Below, one piece after another: positions 1-8,384 of a stretch of 64,000 bases of DNA (the stretch's first letter is position 1; every line of letters starts with the position of its first letter). The position numbers and the translations under genes are program-made. The notes under the pieces were generated by a model. The model made no database searches. It had not been told where the DNA came from and saw only the letters and a program-made list of their open reading frames with translations. The DNA is from Marinomonas atlantica (GTDB lineage Bacteria; Pseudomonadota; Gammaproteobacteria; Pseudomonadales; Marinomonadaceae), in contig NZ_LTAW01000002.1 of the NCBI RefSeq assembly GCF_001639725.1, positions 310,001 through 374,000 of the forward strand, read 5' to 3'.

Positions 1-1
1 T

Positions 2-1456
2 TGGGTAAAAGAGCTGTTCATAGTGATTGTCACGGGCTGTTTCTTTTTATTTACAGCTTCGTCAATTGCCCAGACTAAGAATGAAATTGGGTTGACCCAA
101 GATGAATTAGATTATCTTAGCGCTAAGAAAATATTGCGGGTGTGTGTTGATCCTGATCGGATGCCTTTTGATGGGGTAGATGAAGTCGGACAACACACTG
201 GCCTATCAAAAGATTACTTTGATATTTTCTCGCGCATGCTAGACATAAAAATGATCGTTCCAGAAACTTTGGACTGGGATGATCTGATTAACAAAGCTAA
301 AGACCGCGAATGTGATGTGGTCTCTCAGATCAATGCCAGCGAAAGTCGTAAAACTTTCCTCGATTTTACGTCTCCTTATTTTAATCTACCGTTAGCCGTT
401 GTTACGCGCTATGACAGGATCTTTGTTGAAGAAAGCCTTGAGGGCGCTGGTACACGTTTTGCCGTGATCAAAGGTGACATTGCTATTGAGAAGCTTAAAC
501 AGCGTTATCCACGGATTGATCTTATTGAAGTCAGAAATAATATTCAGGCTATGGAGCTGGTGTACGACGGAGAAGTCTTTGGTTATATCGGAGCACAGGG
601 GGCCGTTGCTTTTGCTATTCAGTCCCTTGATTTGAATAAATTGGCAGTGACTGGCAGTTTGCCACTTCGATATGAGCTTTCTGTTGCGACTCGTAATGAT
701 GAGCCGTTATTAGGCAGTGCGTTTGAAAAGGCCGTTCTTAACCTTGATCCTAAAGAGGGGCAGAGTATTCGAGATAAGTGGATCGCGATTATGATAGAGG
801 AAGTGCCTGACTATACTTTGTTGTGGTTGGCCTTGTTAGTTTTAGGCACTGTGATTGTTGTTTCTTTACATTGGAATCGTCGCCTAGCCAAAGCGAACCG
901 GAAAGTTCGGGATACTCTTAATGATTTGCATAAAGCGCAGACTCAGCTCGAAAATCAGAACAAAATTTTCAAGCAACAGTCGATCACCGATACTCTCACA
1001 GGAATTTATAATCGTCTGAAACTGGATGAAGAACTTTCTTATGCGATTGAGCTATCTGATCGCACTAAATGTGAATTCTCTATCATTTTGTTGGACATAG
1101 ATAACTTCAAACTGATGAATGACCAGTTCGGCCATCTTTTTGGTGACGAACTATTGAGATCTTTTTCTGACATATTAGTAAGCTCTATTGGTGAAAACGA
1201 TACAGTTGGACGTTGGGGTGGTGAAGAGTTTCTTGTCATCAGCCCCAACACTGGTCTAGAAGAGGCTAAGAAACTGGCCGAATTCCTGAGAGTGCAAATA
1301 GCAGGACACAAATTTGCTGAGGAAAAGACGTTAAGTGCCAGCTTAGGTGTTGCTGTTTACCAATCAGGTGAAAAAGAAGGTTCCTTGATTGGGCGTGTTG
1401 ATAAGGCTCTGTATCGAGCCAAAAAGAGAGGCCGTAATTGCATTGATGTTGGTTAA
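2..1456 (+). CDS. Periplasmic-sensor diguanylate cyclase (SBP_bac_3 + GGDEF), 5' end cut by window
   Basis: Membrane enzyme predicted to make cyclic di-GMP from GTP under control of a periplasmic ligand-binding module. Counting from the GTG at 23, residues ~35-245 look like a bacterial extracellular solute-binding (family 3) domain, ~266-283 form a transmembrane helix (LLWLALLVLGTVIVV) and ~315-477 form a GGDEF domain with the active-site motif GGEEF at 399-403. The inhibitory-site position just upstream reads GEND (390-393) instead of RxxD, so product feedback at that site is probably absent. The frame is open back to base 2, and the residues encoded before 23 (WVKELF) complete a signal peptide ending near SIAQ. 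I therefore think the true start lies before the window. The ligand is unknown; family members often sense amino acids. Confidence 0.85.
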   Translation, partial: WVKELFIVIVTGCFFLFTASSIAQTKNEIGLTQDELDYLSAKKILRVCVDPDRMPFDGVDEVGQHTGLSKDYFDIFSRMLDIKMIVPETLDWDDLINKAKDRECDVVSQINASESRKTFLDFTSPYFNLPLAVVTRYDRIFVEESLEGAGTRFAVIKGDIAIEKLKQRYPRIDLIEVRNNIQAMELVYDGEVFGYIGAQGAVAFAIQSLDLNKLAVTGSLPLRYELSVATRNDEPLLGSAFEKAVLNLDPKEGQSIRDKWIAIMIEEVPDYTLLWLALLVLGTVIVVSLHWNRRLAKANRKVRDTLNDLHKAQTQLENQNKIFKQQSITDTLTGIYNRLKLDEELSYAIELSDRTKCEFSIILLDIDNFKLMNDQFGHLFGDELLRSFSDILVSSIGENDTVGRWGGEEFLVISPNTGLEEAKKLAEFLRVQIAGHKFAEEKTLSASLGVAVYQSGEKEGSLIGRVDKALYRAKKRGRNCIDVG

Positions 1457-1580
1457 CAAAACTTGATGCGTTATGGCAGATGACGTTAATTTGGATTAGT
1501 TAAAATTAACTTTTACAGTTGATGAGTGCAATGGTCATCCGTTTGAAATAGGTGCTGTTTCTAATCTGAGGTTCTATTAA

Positions 1581-2033
1581 GTGAGTGACAATATGGATAA
1601 GACCGTTTCTTTGGTTCATAAAGCTAAAAAGTGGATGACATTTATTGTCCTTATACTAATGACCTTAATTGTTGCTCTGGCAATAGTAGAGCTGGGTATT
1701 ATTCTATTTTTAGACATATTCGATCCTACAGACGATGTTCTTTTCTTGGAAATAGACGAGCTGTTTCAGATCTTTGGCTTTTTCTTCATTATTCTCATTG
1801 GGTTTGAGCTGGTCGAGACAGTCGAAATGTATTTCAAAGATAACGTTATACATGCCGAGGTAGTATTGCTGGTTGCGGTGATAGCGGTTGCTCGTAAAGT
1901 GATTCTACTTGATTTAGACAAGTATGAGCCTTTAGCCATTATTGGGTTAGGGGTTATCATTTTTAGCCTAGGCGGTTGTTACTGGCTGATAAAACACAGT
2001 TATCGAGCCAAACTCAATAAAAACAGTGTCTAG
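1581..2033 (+). CDS. PsiE-family small membrane protein
   Basis: 150-residue protein with four predicted membrane helices (about 19-45, 60-80, 90-108 and 120-138). The middle part, GFELVETVEMYF followed by HAEVVLLVAVIAVARK, matches the pattern I know from the phosphate-starvation-inducible PsiE family. The biochemical role of that family is not established. The start is a GTG with a GAGG sequence about 10 bases upstream; an ATG four codons later is an alternative. It stands alone, with ~120 bases before it, and no Pho box was recognised. Family assignment is from memory of the motif. Confidence 0.7.
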   Translation: MSDNMDKTVSLVHKAKKWMTFIVLILMTLIVALAIVELGIILFLDIFDPTDDVLFLEIDELFQIFGFFFIILIGFELVETVEMYFKDNVIHAEVVLLVAVIAVARKVILLDLDKYEPLAIIGLGVIIFSLGGCYWLIKHSYRAKLNKNSV

Positions 2034-2089
2034 CTTTCAGTACGCCTTTGGCTTGAGCGTGCTCTGATCAATCTGCAAAAGAGAGTTCT

Positions 2090-2629
2090 ATGAAGCTGCT
2101 TGCAATTTCCGGTAGTCCCCGACAAGCTTCGACTAATACCGCTTTGCTAAATGCCATCAAAAGGCGTGCTCCTTTGGGGGCAGATTTTTTTGTGTTTAAC
2201 CAACTCAACACGCTGCCCGTTTTTTCGCCTGACTTGGAAGGCGATGCAATGCCACAGGTAATGCGTAAGTTTATCGATCAGGTAGCGCTGGCGGATGGCA
2301 TTATCATTTCCAGCCCTGAATACATACGAGCAATACCTGGTGGTTTGAAAAATGCGATTGATTGGATGGTGTCGCGCTATGAAGTCGTAGGTAAGCCAAT
2401 CGCATTAGTGCATGCTTCCCACAGAGATGATGACATGCTGGTTTCTCTAAGGTTGGTATTAAGGACCGTCAGTGAGCATTTTCAAGAAGATAATTTTCTG
2501 CGTATTCCTTTGATTGGCAAAACACCTGAGGAAGTGGAGGCGGTTATTCAAACCTCAAACTATGAAGTAGACATTTCAAAATTTCTAGCGGATTTCATGG
2601 CGCGTATTGAAGAGATTAAACAAAAATAG
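2090..2629 (+). CDS. NAD(P)H-dependent FMN reductase
   Basis: 179-residue flavodoxin-like protein of the NADPH-dependent FMN reductase family. It is predicted to bind FMN and reduce flavin or quinone-type substrates with NAD(P)H in the cytoplasm. The N-terminus has the phosphate-binding loop GSPRQAST (residues 8-15), and SPEYIRAIPGGLKNAIDW (~75-92) carries the second flavin-contact motif typical of this family. Length is normal for single-domain members. The gene is monocistronic by spacing. The substrate cannot be deduced. Confidence 0.85.
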   Translation: MKLLAISGSPRQASTNTALLNAIKRRAPLGADFFVFNQLNTLPVFSPDLEGDAMPQVMRKFIDQVALADGIIISSPEYIRAIPGGLKNAIDWMVSRYEVVGKPIALVHASHRDDDMLVSLRLVLRTVSEHFQEDNFLRIPLIGKTPEEVEAVIQTSNYEVDISKFLADFMARIEEIKQK

Positions 2630-2769
2630 TCAGTACTCTACACTATATTCCCTCGTTCTTATTCCATGCCTCTCGGGTTCATTGATTGTGTAGCAACCGG
2701 TTAATACCTCTTACGCTGTTCAGGCTGTTACAACTGAATGCTGTTTACAACAAGGTAAGAGGAAGCATC

Positions 2770-3339
2770 ATGTCGAATAAGAAAATCTTAATGATCACGG
2801 GTGATTTCACGGAAGACTACGAAACGATGGTGCCATTTCAGGCGCTGATCAGTGTCGGCCATACTGTTGATGCTGTATGTCCAGATAAAAAAGCTGGGGA
2901 TACGGTGGCGACGGCGATCCATGATTTTGAAGGGGACCAAACCTACACCGAAAAGCCTGGACACCGTTTCTCCTTGAATGCGAGCTTTAGCGAGGTCAAC
3001 GTTGAAGACTACGATGCTTTGGTCATTCCTGGTGGTCGTGCTCCTGAGTATCTACGGTTAAATAAAGAGGTGATTGCGATGGTGCAGCATTTCTTTACGG
3101 CCAATAAGCCTGTGGCGGCGATTTGTCATGGCGCGCAGTTGTTGGCAGCTGCGGGTGTGTTAGAAGGACGAAAGTGTTCAGCGTACACAGCATGTCAGCC
3201 AGAAGTAGAGCTGGCAAAAGGAACCTATACGTCGATTGAGGTCGATCAAGCGGTTACCGATGGTAACCTTGTCACAGCACCAGCATGGCCTGCACACCCT
3301 GCGTGGCTGGCTCAGTTTTATACGCTATTGAATAACTAA
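2770..3339 (+). CDS. DJ-1/PfpI family protein
   Basis: 189-residue class I glutamine-amidotransferase-like protein of the DJ-1/PfpI superfamily. The nucleophile elbow AICHGAQ places the reactive cysteine at residue 119 followed by His120, and the upstream [12 protein letters not shown] contains the usual acid-proximal segment. Family members include peptidases, glyoxalase III/deglycase-type stress proteins and chaperones, and sequence alone does not say which this is. I chose the ATG at 2770, preceded by AAGGTAAGAGGAAG. An in-frame start at 2686 would add 28 residues of non-homologous sequence. A strong terminator follows. Confidence 0.85.
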   Translation: MSNKKILMITGDFTEDYETMVPFQALISVGHTVDAVCPDKKAGDTVATAIHDFEGDQTYTEKPGHRFSLNASFSEVNVEDYDALVIPGGRAPEYLRLNKEVIAMVQHFFTANKPVAAICHGAQLLAAAGVLEGRKCSAYTACQPEVELAKGTYTSIEVDQAVTDGNLVTAPAWPAHPAWLAQFYTLLNN

Positions 3340-3348
3340 CCGGCATAA

Positions 3349-3384
3349 ATAAGGTGTGTCGCGTAGTGACACGCCTTATTTTTT
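3349..3384 (+). terminator. Rho-independent terminator
   Basis: A 12-base-pair stem (ATAAGGTGTGTC paired with GACACGCCTTAT, one G-U pair) with a 7-base loop, followed directly by a T run, right behind the DJ-1/PfpI gene. Confidence 0.85.
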
Positions 3385-3700
3385 ATTCATAGCCTGCGAA
3401 TAGATTCATTAGTTCTTTTACCATTTTACAAACAGCGTTTTTTGCTTTCTAGCGCCTTAATCTCAATTGCCTTACTTTATATCGTGTACTTCCCCAAGTT
3501 ATTGGTTCCGTTAATAGATTGGATCACTGACAAATGTGGAGAGGTTGGTTAAGTATATTTTGTCTTATATGCCTATTTTAATACATTGTTCAACAACCAT
3601 GTAAAGCCAGTGCGTCTTATCACTTGGATGGTGCATAGAAACATTAGGTATGTCAGTTTAATAACCTATTATCAGTCATTAATAAAAGGTGAGGCACAGC
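3385..3700. other. Gene-free stretch upstream of the MAPEG gene
   Basis: About 316 bases with no convincing gene. An open frame (3586-3795) runs through it into the MAPEG gene in another frame and has no ribosome site. The stretch should hold the MAPEG promoter, but no unambiguous -35/-10 pair stands out. The 14-mer ACTTGGATGGTGCA near 3632 recurs inside the MAPEG gene near 3758. Confidence 0.5.
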
Positions 3701-4129
3701 ATGGAACTGGCGACGTTATATGGAACAGCGTTTTGGGGTATCTTTGTAATTCTACTAACTTGGATGGTGCAGTGGTTTATTGCCGCTGGAAGTAAGAGTA
3801 AAAAAGCGGATGCGGTGCCTGGAAAAATTGATGAATCCTTAGGACATAAATCGTTCACGTTTCGAGCCCATCGTACTTTTATGAATTCGCTTGAAAACGT
3901 ACCGGCGATGTTAGGTGTGATCTTTCTGGCGATACTTGTAGGTGCGGATGCTTTTTGGGTGATGATCTGTATTTGGAGTTTTGCAGTGGCGCGTATTCTT
4001 CATATGCTGATGTATTACGCTGTAGCGACCAATGAAAATCCAAGCCCTCGCTCGTACTTTTTCTTGATGGGTTTGTTGTCGAACATCGCACTGTTAATTT
4101 TGTGTGCGGTTACCATGCTTAACACATAA
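3701..4129 (+). CDS. MAPEG family membrane protein
   Basis: 142-residue protein with four predicted membrane helices, the size and topology of MAPEG (membrane-associated proteins in eicosanoid and glutathione metabolism) proteins. The family-diagnostic stretch FRAHRTFMNSLENVPAML lies at ~50-67, matching the conserved Arg/Asn/Glu pattern around helix 2, and WSFAVARILHMLMYYAV follows in helix 3. Characterised members are glutathione-dependent transferases or peroxidases; the substrate here is unknown. The ATG at 3701 has AAAAGGTGAG a few bases upstream, so I prefer it over the GTG at 3689. Confidence 0.8.
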   Translation: MELATLYGTAFWGIFVILLTWMVQWFIAAGSKSKKADAVPGKIDESLGHKSFTFRAHRTFMNSLENVPAMLGVIFLAILVGADAFWVMICIWSFAVARILHMLMYYAVATNENPSPRSYFFLMGLLSNIALLILCAVTMLNT

Positions 4130-4182
4130 AAGTTGGTTGCACTTCAGTCATCGAGTGCGCTTGAAGTGTATGTTTTATGATT

Positions 4183-4214
4183 AAGGCGCGTCAGCCTAAT
4201 GACGCGCCTTTTTT
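4183..4214 (+). terminator. Rho-independent terminator
   Basis: Ten-base-pair perfect stem AAGGCGCGTC / GACGCGCCTT with an 8-base loop and a run of T, behind the MAPEG gene. Confidence 0.85.
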
Positions 4215-4306
4215 ACTTTATTGGCGGTCTTTAATTAGCTGGCGTTGTGTTTGGTGGATACTGGTTCTATATTCATTAGTCCTATTACGCTAGTAAGGAC
4301 GACAGC

Positions 4307-4666
4307 ATGTGCCAACTCTTTGTCAATGCCGATCCCGGTTTGTGGCAGAACATAACGCGTTCTCTTCGCATCGATGGCATGGTGACCAGCATCCGTTTGG
4401 AAAATATCTTTTGGTTTACTTTGGAAGAAATTGCTCAGCGTGACCAGCTTTCTTTATCGCAACTGATCGTGAAGTTAAATCATGAAGCATTGGATGCAGG
4501 TCATGATTTGGAAAACTTCACTTCGTTTCTGCGTGTCTGTGCAATGCGCTATTTGCATTTACAGACAATTGGCATGTTGCCGCATGCATCCGATATATCA
4601 TTGGCATCGCTTAACAGTGAACGCATTTTAGAGCAGGAAAAGCATTACTTTGAAACGTATCCCTAG
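4307..4666 (+). CDS. Ribbon-helix-helix domain protein
   Basis: 119-residue soluble protein. The segment TSIRLENIFWFTLEEIAQR with LSLSQLIVKLNHE following (~27-63) fits the ribbon-helix-helix fold of the RHH_4 type: a beta strand with alternating polar residues, then two helices. Such proteins usually bind DNA as dimers. The C-terminal ~50 residues continue the family pattern (FTSFLRVCAMRYL). The start is supported by AAGGA about 8 bases upstream of ATG. It sits alone, so its targets cannot be guessed. Confidence 0.7.
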   Translation: MCQLFVNADPGLWQNITRSLRIDGMVTSIRLENIFWFTLEEIAQRDQLSLSQLIVKLNHEALDAGHDLENFTSFLRVCAMRYLHLQTIGMLPHASDISLASLNSERILEQEKHYFETYP

Positions 4667-4724
4667 CCGCGATCGCTTGATAGTTCTAACGTTGTTACCC
4701 ATTTAACGGATATCTGGAGTCCTT

Positions 4725-5180
4725 ATGAAGCTTCTCGATTTTGCTGAAAAAAGTGTGTTGTGTTGGCTTGCGACTGTGTCTAAGGATGCTGCGCCCAATG
4801 TGTCACCTAAGGAAATTTTCACCTTTATTGATGAAAACTTGGTATTGATTGCAAACATTGCCTCACCAGAGAGTGAGCGTAACATTCAGGTAAATCCAAA
4901 GGTTTGCGTGTCCTTTATCGATATCTTCGAACAGCGCGGGTTCAAAGTAAAAGGCACAGCTCAGGTGGTGACAACAGAAGACAGTGATTGGTCAGAGTAT
5001 TTGGCAGCGCTGAAGGTATTAGCCGGTGAAAGTTACCCAATCAAAAATATTTTTGCTGTGACCGTAGAGTCTTCGTCTAAAATTATGGCGCCAAGCTACG
5101 GGTTATTTCCTGATACCACCACACCAGAAAGCCAAGTCGAGGGGGCTTTAGACACCTATAAAGTGCAGCGTAAAGTCTGA
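4725..5180 (+). CDS. Pyridoxamine 5'-phosphate oxidase-fold (flavin-binding) protein
   Basis: 151-residue split-barrel protein of the PNPOx-like family, predicted to bind FMN, F420 or haem. Typical features are the N-terminal CWLATVSKDAAPNVSPKEI strand pair and the later SERNIQVNPKVCVSFID region that forms the dimer/cofactor edge. It is too short and lacks the C-terminal part of genuine PdxH, so a vitamin B6 role is not supported. A GGAG ribosome site precedes the ATG. Function within the superfamily is unknown. Confidence 0.75.
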   Translation: MKLLDFAEKSVLCWLATVSKDAAPNVSPKEIFTFIDENLVLIANIASPESERNIQVNPKVCVSFIDIFEQRGFKVKGTAQVVTTEDSDWSEYLAALKVLAGESYPIKNIFAVTVESSSKIMAPSYGLFPDTTTPESQVEGALDTYKVQRKV

Positions 5181-5310
5181 GTCGGTTCATTAATCTGAGC
5201 GCTATCGAAGGTATTTATCAATAGACGGAGTATGTTCGCAGAATTATCATAGTGCTTTAGATGATAATCTCTTATAAAAGCAGCGGTGCCTGCTCCTATT
5301 CGCCTCATTC

Positions 5311-5997
5311 ATGGACTGCACAATGAAAGCGCTCTCAAAACTTTATAATTACATTCGCTGTATCCCCAAAACACTTCTATTTAACTTTTCTTACTTACCG
5401 TTTAAGCAGGCCATTAAGCTCCCTGTGATTGTTAGTCATAGAACACAGTTTTTAAATAGGAAGGGCAGCATCGTTGTCCCTAAAAACGCCAAAACTGGAA
5501 AAATTAAATTAGGATTTGGACAAGTTCAGGTGGCAGATGCTGCTTATTCTAGATTCATCTGGAGTTTAGAGAAAAGTGGCTCGGTCACGTTTGGGCATAA
5601 TGTCAGAATCGGTACGGGCTCTAAGTTGTTTGTGTCTGGTGCATTAACCATTGGTGATAATGTGAATTTTAGCGGTGAAACAAGCATCACTTGTCAAAAG
5701 CAGATTGATATATCGGAAGGGTGCTTAGTTTCATGGCGAACGTTGTTTATGGACACCGATTTTCATTCAATTATTAATAGTGATGGCGTTTGCTTAAATC
5801 CTGATAAACCTATTCTCATCGGCAAGTCAGTATGGGTGTGTGCTAATTCAACCATTTTAAAAGGTGTGTCTATCGGAGAGCATTCCATTGTGTCCGCCTC
5901 AGCCAATGTGGTGTCTTCATTTGAAGGTAATAATATTATTGGCGGCAACCCTGCAAAGGTGATTGGCTCAATGGAAAACAAAACATTTTGTATGTAA
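5311..5997 (+). CDS. Hexapeptide-repeat acyltransferase (LbH fold)
   Basis: 228-residue acyltransferase of the left-handed parallel beta-helix type. From ~95 to ~215 the sequence follows the isoleucine/valine-patch hexapeptide rhythm (VTFGHNVRIGTGSKLFVSGA, then IGDNVNFSGE, IGKSVWVCANSTILKGV, IGEHSIVSASANVV) and ends with the typical IIGGNPAKVIGSM. DTDFHSII (~149-156) carries the His expected at the active site of WbbJ/maltose-O-acetyltransferase-like enzymes. Relatives acetylate sugars of surface polysaccharides. No glycan genes are adjacent, so the acceptor is unknown. A second in-frame ATG is at 5323. Confidence 0.75.
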   Translation: MDCTMKALSKLYNYIRCIPKTLLFNFSYLPFKQAIKLPVIVSHRTQFLNRKGSIVVPKNAKTGKIKLGFGQVQVADAAYSRFIWSLEKSGSVTFGHNVRIGTGSKLFVSGALTIGDNVNFSGETSITCQKQIDISEGCLVSWRTLFMDTDFHSIINSDGVCLNPDKPILIGKSVWVCANSTILKGVSIGEHSIVSASANVVSSFEGNNIIGGNPAKVIGSMENKTFCM

Positions 5998-6060
5998 TCC
6001 ATTGAAATCTCAATGACGCTTGATGCTAGGGCCTTTTGCTCCAGCTGCCGAAGATGTCTT

Positions 6061-7128
6061 CTAGATGGCGCTAGTCGCAGGTTGATGAGTATAGTTACGT
6101 GCTTGACGAAGCAGTTCAAGTACAGCTCTAGAGGCAGGTGCTAAGATCCCTTCACCTTTATGAATTAGACCATAAGGCTCAAGGATCTTGCCTAACTTTT
6201 GTTGTAGATCAGAGTCGACCATGACCTGTTCGATCATGCCATATTTCATGTAATGGTACATAACCGCTTCGGGAAGAAGTGTTAACATGTCATTTTTTTC
6301 GAGCAAATTAGTGACCATCAAAAGGTTTTCCGCCGTGACGATATGGTTTGGTAATGGCAGCCCTTTGCGTTTAATGATGGCTTCGAATTCAGCACGCATA
6401 ATACTGCCCTTTGGTGGCAATACCCACTCTTTCTCTAATAAGCTTTCTATTGGTTGGGGGGTGCTTTTGTTGCAAATTTCGTGTGAGCTTTTGGCGCATA
6501 CCATTACTGGCTCGGGGCGTGGCATAGTATTGTGAGCCGTATACAATGAGGTACCTTGCTCAAACATATCTTCAGATTGGTCAGAATAAGTTGTTTTATG
6601 ATAGATCGGCTCATATTGGAAATTAAATTTAAGAAATGTACTCTGTAGCCGAGCTATGGCGATATCAATTTCATCATTTTTTAGCATGATTAGCAGTTCT
6701 TCGCTTGACCCAGTTCGTACACTTATTTCCAAAGCGGGATGTTCTTTTCGAATACGATGCATTGCTTCAGGAATCAAATCCGTACATGGAGTTAGGATTG
6801 TTCCTATCCTAACATGACCACTCAGGCCTTGACGTATCGCAGATATTTCTTCGAAGGCATTGTCCAAGGTTTTTAATGCATGCCGTGCATACCGAATCAT
6901 CGTATCACCGTACATGGTAGGGATGACACCTCTTGGATGGCGTTCAAATAGTGGTACTTCTAATGAGTCTTCTACTTCCTTCAATAGTTTTGATATCGCA
7001 GGTTGACTAATACCTAACCCTCGAGCCGCATGATTCAGGTTTGACGTTTCTCCTAATGCCACAAGAACTAGTAAGTGGCGATGCTTTAATCGAGCTCGAA
7101 TAAACCAATTAGAATTAATCGTACGCAT
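6061..7128 (-). CDS. LysR-family regulator of the adjacent TRAP transporter
   Basis: 355-residue LysR-type regulator, long for the family. The winged helix-turn-helix lies at ~15-75 (LKHRHLLVLVALGETSNLNH, then GISQPAISKLLKEVEDSLEV), and the periplasmic-binding-like effector domain starts near residue 105 (GHVRIGTILTPCTDLIPEA). The pattern resembles the GbpR/CbbR-like branch that controls sugar or organic acid uptake. It is transcribed away from the DctPQM genes with 173 bases between, the usual arrangement for a LysR protein controlling its neighbour. An insertion of ~25 residues (~205-235, TTYSDQSEDMFEQGTSLY) in the effector domain is unusual. The effector is probably the TRAP substrate. Confidence 0.85.
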   Translation of the reverse strand: MRTINSNWFIRARLKHRHLLVLVALGETSNLNHAARGLGISQPAISKLLKEVEDSLEVPLFERHPRGVIPTMYGDTMIRYARHALKTLDNAFEEISAIRQGLSGHVRIGTILTPCTDLIPEAMHRIRKEHPALEISVRTGSSEELLIMLKNDEIDIAIARLQSTFLKFNFQYEPIYHKTTYSDQSEDMFEQGTSLYTAHNTMPRPEPVMVCAKSSHEICNKSTPQPIESLLEKEWVLPPKGSIMRAEFEAIIKRKGLPLPNHIVTAENLLMVTNLLEKNDMLTLLPEAVMYHYMKYGMIEQVMVDSDLQQKLGKILEPYGLIHKGEGILAPASRAVLELLRQARNYTHQPATSAI

Positions 7129-7147
7129 AGAATGTCTCGATATATTT

Positions 7148-7171
7148 GTTTGTATATATATAACTGCAAAC
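7148..7171. promoter_or_regulatory. Possible LysR operator between regulator and dctP
   Basis: Inverted repeat GTTTG-N14-CAAAC in the AT-rich divergent intergenic region, 20-43 bases from the regulator start. Its spacing and interrupted dyad resemble LysR binding sites (T-N11-A type cores). This is pattern matching only. Confidence 0.3.
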
Positions 7172-7301
7172 TTGATATTTGTTCAATGATTTCTTGTTTC
7201 ATATTCTTTTTGAGGCCTCAAGGAATAAAGTTCATATGAAGTGACAATATGATCTGACAGAAACTTGTCCAGATTAAAAAAACAAAAAAAGGAGACAGAT
7301 A

Positions 7302-8330
7302 ATGAAACTCGATTCGTGTATTAGATCAGGTGTAATAGCATTAACCTCTACACTAACTTTGACGGGTGCAATATCAGCACATGCAGCTGAATACTGGAAA
7401 TTTCAAATCAATGTCAATGCAGGTGATGAGCAATACCAAATTGCGCAACAATGGGCCGAAAGTATTGTTAAGAAAACCCATGGTGATATTTCCGTTGAGC
7501 TGATGCCAACCAATTCAATTGTAGGAAACAACGAGACCTTAGACGCGGTAGGGGCAGGCATTCTACAAGGACATATTACTGATCCGAGCTATTTTTCTGG
7601 TAAAAATCCAGCGTTTGCAGTTTACGGCAATATGGTGGGAGCGTGGTCTGACCCAGAACAATTTCTAGGCTACATGAGAAGTGCTGGGGGCGAAATGCGT
7701 TATAATGCTTTGGTTGAGCCATATAATGTGCATCTGATACGTGCGGGTGTCATGATTCCGGAAGCCCTTGTGAGCAAACGCAAAATCGAAACCATGGAAG
7801 ACTTCAAGGGGCTTAAAATTCGTGCTCCTGAAGGCATGGTATCTAATATATTCAAACTGGCAGGCGCAGCGCCAGTCAACCTTCCGACTTCTGAAGTCTA
7901 TACTGCGCTTGAAAAAGGTGTAATCGACGCGGCTGATTATACTGTATTTGCGACAAATTATACCCAAGGCTACTACAAGTATGCGCCGTTTGCAGCGTAC
8001 CCTGGGTTCCATTCGATGCCCATGATGGCTGTGTCTTTGAATAAAGATATATGGGATGACGTGTCGGACAAAAATCAAAAAATATTGCGTGATTCAATAG
8101 ATGACATGGTCCTGAAAATGCGTTCAAAGTTAGTGGCAGCTGACCAGGCACAAGTCGCTATTGCTGAGAAAAAAGGCGATGTCACCATAACAACGCTTTC
8201 CCCAGAAGAACTGAAAAAATTCCGAGCTGCGGCGCAAAATGAGTGGTCAAACTGGCGTAACAAAACCCCAGAAGCGAAGGAAGCAGTTGACTCTATCGTT
8301 ACTTATCTAAAAGACAATAATCTGCTTTAA
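7302..8330 (+). CDS. dctP: TRAP transporter substrate-binding protein (DctP family)
   Basis: 342-residue periplasmic binding protein of a tripartite ATP-independent (TRAP) importer, which delivers an organic acid to the DctQ/DctM membrane pair. A signal peptide ends around AHA-AEYW (residue ~29). The DctP signature is visible in GLKIRAPEGMVSNIF (~169-183), whose arginine normally clamps the substrate carboxylate, and in LEKGVIDAADYTVFATN (~203-219). Length is typical. The start has AAGGAGA about 8 bases upstream. The substrate is not predictable beyond probably carboxylated. Two small hairpins separate it from dctQ. Confidence 0.9.
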   Translation: MKLDSCIRSGVIALTSTLTLTGAISAHAAEYWKFQINVNAGDEQYQIAQQWAESIVKKTHGDISVELMPTNSIVGNNETLDAVGAGILQGHITDPSYFSGKNPAFAVYGNMVGAWSDPEQFLGYMRSAGGEMRYNALVEPYNVHLIRAGVMIPEALVSKRKIETMEDFKGLKIRAPEGMVSNIFKLAGAAPVNLPTSEVYTALEKGVIDAADYTVFATNYTQGYYKYAPFAAYPGFHSMPMMAVSLNKDIWDDVSDKNQKILRDSIDDMVLKMRSKLVAADQAQVAIAEKKGDVTITTLSPEELKKFRAAAQNEWSNWRNKTPEAKEAVDSIVTYLKDNNLL

Positions 8331-8361
8331 GACTCTGAAACCGAGTCCACTCTTTGAGTGG
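8331..8361 (+). other. Tandem intercistronic hairpins dctP/dctQ
   Basis: GACTC-N7-GAGTC is followed at once by CCACTC-TTT-GAGTGG (they share one base). There is no T run, so this is more likely an mRNA-stabilising or partial-termination element that raises dctP over dctQM than a full terminator. Confidence 0.4.
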
Positions 8362-8384
8362 GCTGATGACCACGGATATTTTCT

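Noticed and set aside
3586..3795. Possible 69-residue gene upstream of the MAPEG gene
   Set aside because: It overlaps the well-supported MAPEG start in another frame, lacks a ribosome site and shows no family features.
7665..8151. Two minus-strand frames of 137 and 91 residues inside dctP
   Set aside because: Antisense shadows of a clear solute-binding protein gene.
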